Positions 61,220 through 64,000 of a DNA stretch of 64,000 nucleotides are shown in pieces. Made by a program: the position numbers and the translations under genes. The stretch's first letter is position 1. Every line of letters starts with the position of its first letter. This DNA comes from Bacillus_BD sp963765265 (GTDB taxonomy: Bacteria; Bacillota; Bacilli; Bacillales; Cytobacillaceae): contig CAVXVN010000005.1 of the NCBI GenBank assembly GCA_963765265.1, positions 248,001 through 312,000 of the forward strand. The letters are read 5' to 3'. The notes beneath the pieces are model-generated. The model saw nothing but the letters and a program-made list of their open reading frames with translations, ran no database searches and was not told the DNA's origin.

Positions 61220-62571
61220 GACTTCGCAACAAGATTAATTTATCAACAGCTTTTTTGTTTTTCTGTTTATTTATCCTCTCCAATATCTCAATCTACTTTG
61301 TGTTTAGCAATTTGATTCTGGATAGCGAAATGGAGCAGGCACAGGCAGAGGCGGAGAAAATTGCTAATGGAATAAATGATTCTTTAGGAACCATTTCAGA
61401 GGAAACACTTCTTCGTGCATATATACCTATCCATGGAATGATTCAAATTGTTACTTCTGATAATAAATCTTTTACCACTGTTACGTCTCCTTCTGAAAAA
61501 AAGCTCAGTAGTCGAAGTGTTCATTATTTCATTGAGGAGAGGAGCGATAGGATCGAGTATCGCAAAAACACCTATTCCTTTGATACCATTCCGATTATAT
61601 TAAGCGACGGTCAGGTCGCTAACCTGCAAGTAACAAAAAGTATTCAAACGGTTATGGAAGACCTTTCTACTTTACGACTTGTTCTCCTTGTAGTAACTAC
61701 GATTGCCATGATTCCCATGTTGATATCAAGTCGATTATTAAGCAATTTTATTACAATGCCTATAACTTCCTTAACTGAAACAATGAAAGATATTCGTAAA
61801 AACGGCCATTTTAAACGAATTCATTTGGAAGATCGGTCGAAGGATGAACTGTATGAAATGGGTGAAACTTTCAATCATATGATTGATCTTTTAGAAAGCA
61901 ACTTTGAAAAGCAAGATCAATTTGTTTCTAATGCTTCACATGAATTAAGAACACCATTAACGATTATTGAGAGTTATTCAAGTCTGCTGAAAAGAAGAGG
62001 ACTTAAAGAACCGGAAATTTTTCATGAGTCCGTTGAATCCATTCATTCCGAGGCAATACGTATGAAAGAAATGGTCGAGCAATTGTTGCTATTGGCTAAG
62101 CATAACGAAGAGTGGAATATGCAGCTTGAAATTATTGACCTTGGTGAACATGTGAGACAGACAGTGAAAGCATTTGAGAGTGCTTATCATCGTGAAGTTC
62201 ACTTTCAACTGCAACAAGAGGGTATAGAAGTGATGACGGATACTCAAAAACTAAAACAGCTTACCTATATTATTTTGGATAATGCAAAAAAGTATAGTGA
62301 AGATATAATTACAGTCGAGGTTGGAGTAAAGGATGAGAGCCCGTTTGTTCAGATTATTGACAAAGGGTTGGGGATCCCTAAAGATGATTTGAAAAAAGTA
62401 TTTGATCGTTTCTATCGTGTTGATAAAGCAAGAAGTAGAACAAAGGGAGGATCAGGTTTAGGTCTATCACTTGCTAAAGAAATTGCTGAAGCCATGAATG
62501 CTATACTCACAATTGATAGCCTAGAAGGAGTCGGTACAACTGTTACCATTCAACTTCTTAATTCTAAATAA
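61216..62571 (+). CDS. Sensor histidine kinase (YkoH-like)
   Basis: 451 residues. TM1 (STAFLFFCLFILSNISIYFV) and TM2 (LVLLVVTTIAMIPMLIS) flank a sensor of about 120 residues. A HAMP domain follows (ITMPITSLTETMKDIR), then HisKA with FVSNASHELRTPLTI, and the ATPase domain with LDNAKKYSE, DKGLGIPKDDL, FDRFYRVDKAR and GSGLGLSLAKEI. Intact. Probably signals to the adjacent regulator. Confidence 0.93.
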   Translation: MRLRNKINLSTAFLFFCLFILSNISIYFVFSNLILDSEMEQAQAEAEKIANGINDSLGTISEETLLRAYIPIHGMIQIVTSDNKSFTTVTSPSEKKLSSRSVHYFIEERSDRIEYRKNTYSFDTIPIILSDGQVANLQVTKSIQTVMEDLSTLRLVLLVVTTIAMIPMLISSRLLSNFITMPITSLTETMKDIRKNGHFKRIHLEDRSKDELYEMGETFNHMIDLLESNFEKQDQFVSNASHELRTPLTIIESYSSLLKRRGLKEPEIFHESVESIHSEAIRMKEMVEQLLLLAKHNEEWNMQLEIIDLGEHVRQTVKAFESAYHREVHFQLQQEGIEVMTDTQKLKQLTYIILDNAKKYSEDIITVEVGVKDESPFVQIIDKGLGIPKDDLKKVFDRFYRVDKARSRTKGGSGLGLSLAKEIAEAMNAILTIDSLEGVGTTVTIQLLNSK

Positions 62572-62651
62572 GATGGAAAAACAGGAGTTATTCTCATGGA
62601 TTTCTCATTATCGACATGCATAATGGATAGAAAAGGCAATGAGGTGGATAA

Positions 62652-63386
62652 ATGAAAAGAAAATTTTGGTTTGGGTTAGGTGGAGGAGTCATTGTCCTAG
62701 CCCTTCTTATATTAATATTTGTTTTATTCGTAAATCCATTTTCAAGAACAACGGGTTTAACAGAGCAAGAAGCACTGAATATAGCTGAACAACGATATTC
62801 AGGAACAGTAAAACAAATTCATCAGAAAGAAGATGAATTTGTAATTGAATTGGAGAGGGATTCTGGAATCTATGAATTAAGGATTCACTCGTTATCGGGG
62901 GAAGTGTCTTCCTTAAAAAGGATAAAGGAAGTAGTCAAACCCGATGTAAAGCTTGATCATTCAAATGATCCAGCTTTGCTAAAGGAAGAGGATATTCAAA
63001 CCATTGCTTTACAAACTGCTAAAGGAAAAATTGAATCAATAAATCTATTGAATGAGGGAAATGCCCCCATTTATCAAGTGATTGTAAATGAAGGAAATAC
63101 AAAAACAACCCTATCCATACATGCTATGTCAGGTGAAATTCTCAAAAGGGAAGCAGTAAATGTGACAGAGTCACAGAAAAGGCTGACTATGGAGGAAGCA
63201 GCTAGTATAGCACTGGAACAAGTGCCAGGTGCTGTTGATGACGTTGATGAGGAGACGATCAATGGGATAGCCCATTATTTTGTTAAAGTAGAATCTTCTA
63301 ATGGTCGTGAAGCAATAGTCGAGATTAATGCCATTACTAGTGAAGTAAAATCAATTTCTTGGGATGATGACGGAAATGATGATTAA
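62652..63386 (+). CDS. Membrane-anchored PepSY protein, three repeats
   Basis: 244 residues. An N-terminal membrane anchor (FWFGLGGGVIVLALLILIFV) is followed by three PepSY units beginning TGLTEQEALNIAEQRYSG, KEEDIQTIALQTAKGKIES and LTMEEAASIALEQVPGAVDD, each ending in a SGEV- or TSEV-like strand. The C terminus is acidic (WDDDGNDD). PepSY domains are thought to inhibit proteases or sense envelope stress. It lies 80 bases after the kinase gene, so probably the same regulon. Confidence 0.88.
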   Translation: MKRKFWFGLGGGVIVLALLILIFVLFVNPFSRTTGLTEQEALNIAEQRYSGTVKQIHQKEDEFVIELERDSGIYELRIHSLSGEVSSLKRIKEVVKPDVKLDHSNDPALLKEEDIQTIALQTAKGKIESINLLNEGNAPIYQVIVNEGNTKTTLSIHAMSGEILKREAVNVTESQKRLTMEEAASIALEQVPGAVDDVDEETINGIAHYFVKVESSNGREAIVEINAITSEVKSISWDDDGNDD

Positions 63387-63582
63387 GTTAACTTAGTCGG
63401 ACATTCCAATTTGTCCAGTACCAGCGGTTAGATGGATATGGCCTAAGTAAGTGCTGGCTGAAAAATATTTTCATATCAATTTCTAATCGAATTCTAATCT
63501 TTCTCTCCGTTTGTCCTCATTTTTCTTGGATATATTGAATATGTAAAGAAAATTAGTAAAGAAAACAAAGGAGGAAATGAAA

Positions 63583-64000
63583 ATGAAAAGAAAAGTATTG
63601 ATCGGTACGGTAGTCACTGCACTTGTATTGGGGGGGGCTTTTATAGTAGGAGCTTCAAATAATGATGACTCAAATCCATTAAGGGCAGCAAGTGATCATT
63701 CTTTAAATAACACAAACAAAATTGACAATGAAAAGATTACGATCGAAGAAGCAAAAACAATAGCTCTAAAAGAAGTAAATGGTGAGGTAGAAAGTATTGA
63801 GTTAGAACAAAAGCCTGATAAGCTGTTGTATAAAGTAAAAATCGCTAAAGATAATGTTGAATATGATGTTTATATAGAAGCTTCTACAGGTAAGGTTTCT
63901 TCAGTTAACCAAGATGATAATAACGATGACGATAAGTTTGATGATCATAGTGCTGATGATAAATATGATGATAATAACGATGATGATATTGTTGGAGATG
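63583..64000 (+). CDS. PepSY protein with Asp-rich tail (3' end outside window)
   Basis: At least 139 residues, running off the window. Signal or anchor VLIGTVVTALVLGGAFIVGA, then a PepSY unit (ITIEEAKTIALKEVNGEVES... YIEASTGKVSSV) and a low-complexity DDNNDDDKFDD tail that may bind Ca2+ or other cations (inference). ATG 63583 sits eight bases after GGAGG; an ATG at 63577 is too close. Own leader of about 200 bases; YkoI-like. Confidence 0.85.
   Translation, partial: MKRKVLIGTVVTALVLGGAFIVGASNNDDSNPLRAASDHSLNNTNKIDNEKITIEEAKTIALKEVNGEVESIELEQKPDKLLYKVKIAKDNVEYDVYIEASTGKVSSVNQDDNNDDDKFDDHSADDKYDDNNDDDIVGD

Overview
The window reads as a low-GC, endospore-forming Bacillaceae chromosome. The evidence is close homologues of Bacillus subtilis CodY, the glgBCDAP operon, the menF-D-H-B-E operon with menA, YteA, a YhcN/YlaJ-type spore lipoprotein, strong AGGAGG ribosome sites with frequent TTG starts, and an rrn operon followed by 21 tRNA genes in the same order as I recall for B. 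subtilis rrnB-trnB. I do not assign a species.

Layout. 1-6.4 kb: end of an alkyltransferase gene, a VWA-like protein, a divergent MFS transporter/GT28-type glycosyltransferase pair, and a two-gene carboxyspermidine dehydrogenase/decarboxylase unit. 6.5-8.8 kb: a formate dehydrogenase whose reading frame contains TGA exactly at the selenocysteine position, followed by a SECIS-like hairpin. 9-20 kb: an Old Yellow Enzyme, a VanW protein, a convergent diguanylate cyclase/phosphodiesterase pair, an SRAP protein, a RacA-like MerR/coiled-coil protein, a stand-alone codY, a DUF445 protein and an amino-acid permease. 20-28 kb: an accessory, decaying stretch with a permease fragment, a broken secreted GH3, three related hairpin elements (probably IS200/IS605-type right ends), a csp gene, an isochorismatase-like hydrolase, the 3' end of a group II intron, two polysaccharide deacetylases and a decayed exported gene. 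28-33 kb: a spore lipoprotein and an extracytoplasmic flavin module (FMN-binding protein, ApbE, NqrB/RnfD-like membrane protein) divergent from a two-component system. 33-36 kb: an IS110 remnant, tRNA-Ala, an MgtC protein and a DMT exporter. 36-43 kb: 16S-23S-5S plus 21 tRNAs. 43-51 kb: glycogen synthesis and breakdown. 51-60.5 kb: yteA, menA and the menaquinone operon. 60.5-64 kb: a ykoGHIJ-like locus (response regulator, kinase, two PepSY proteins), the last gene cut by the window edge.

Sequence quality matters for any reading of this window. I count 17 single-base frameshifts in otherwise well-conserved genes, and 16 of them are one extra base. They hit housekeeping genes (menF four times, menD, menB, glgA, glgP, a histidine kinase, mgtC) as well as accessory ones. 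An insertion-biased assembly is the simplest explanation, so I list those genes as CDS with their lesions given, and reserve 'pseudogene' for genes that look decayed.

The most interesting item is the formate dehydrogenase. Its internal TGA is not one of the frameshifts: the frame continues past it, it occupies the metal-ligand position, and the following 33 bases fold into a bacterial SECIS-like hairpin with a GGUCU loop in the same register as E. coli fdhF. If correct, this Bacillaceae genome should also encode SelA, SelB, SelD and tRNA-Sec, none of which lies in this window.
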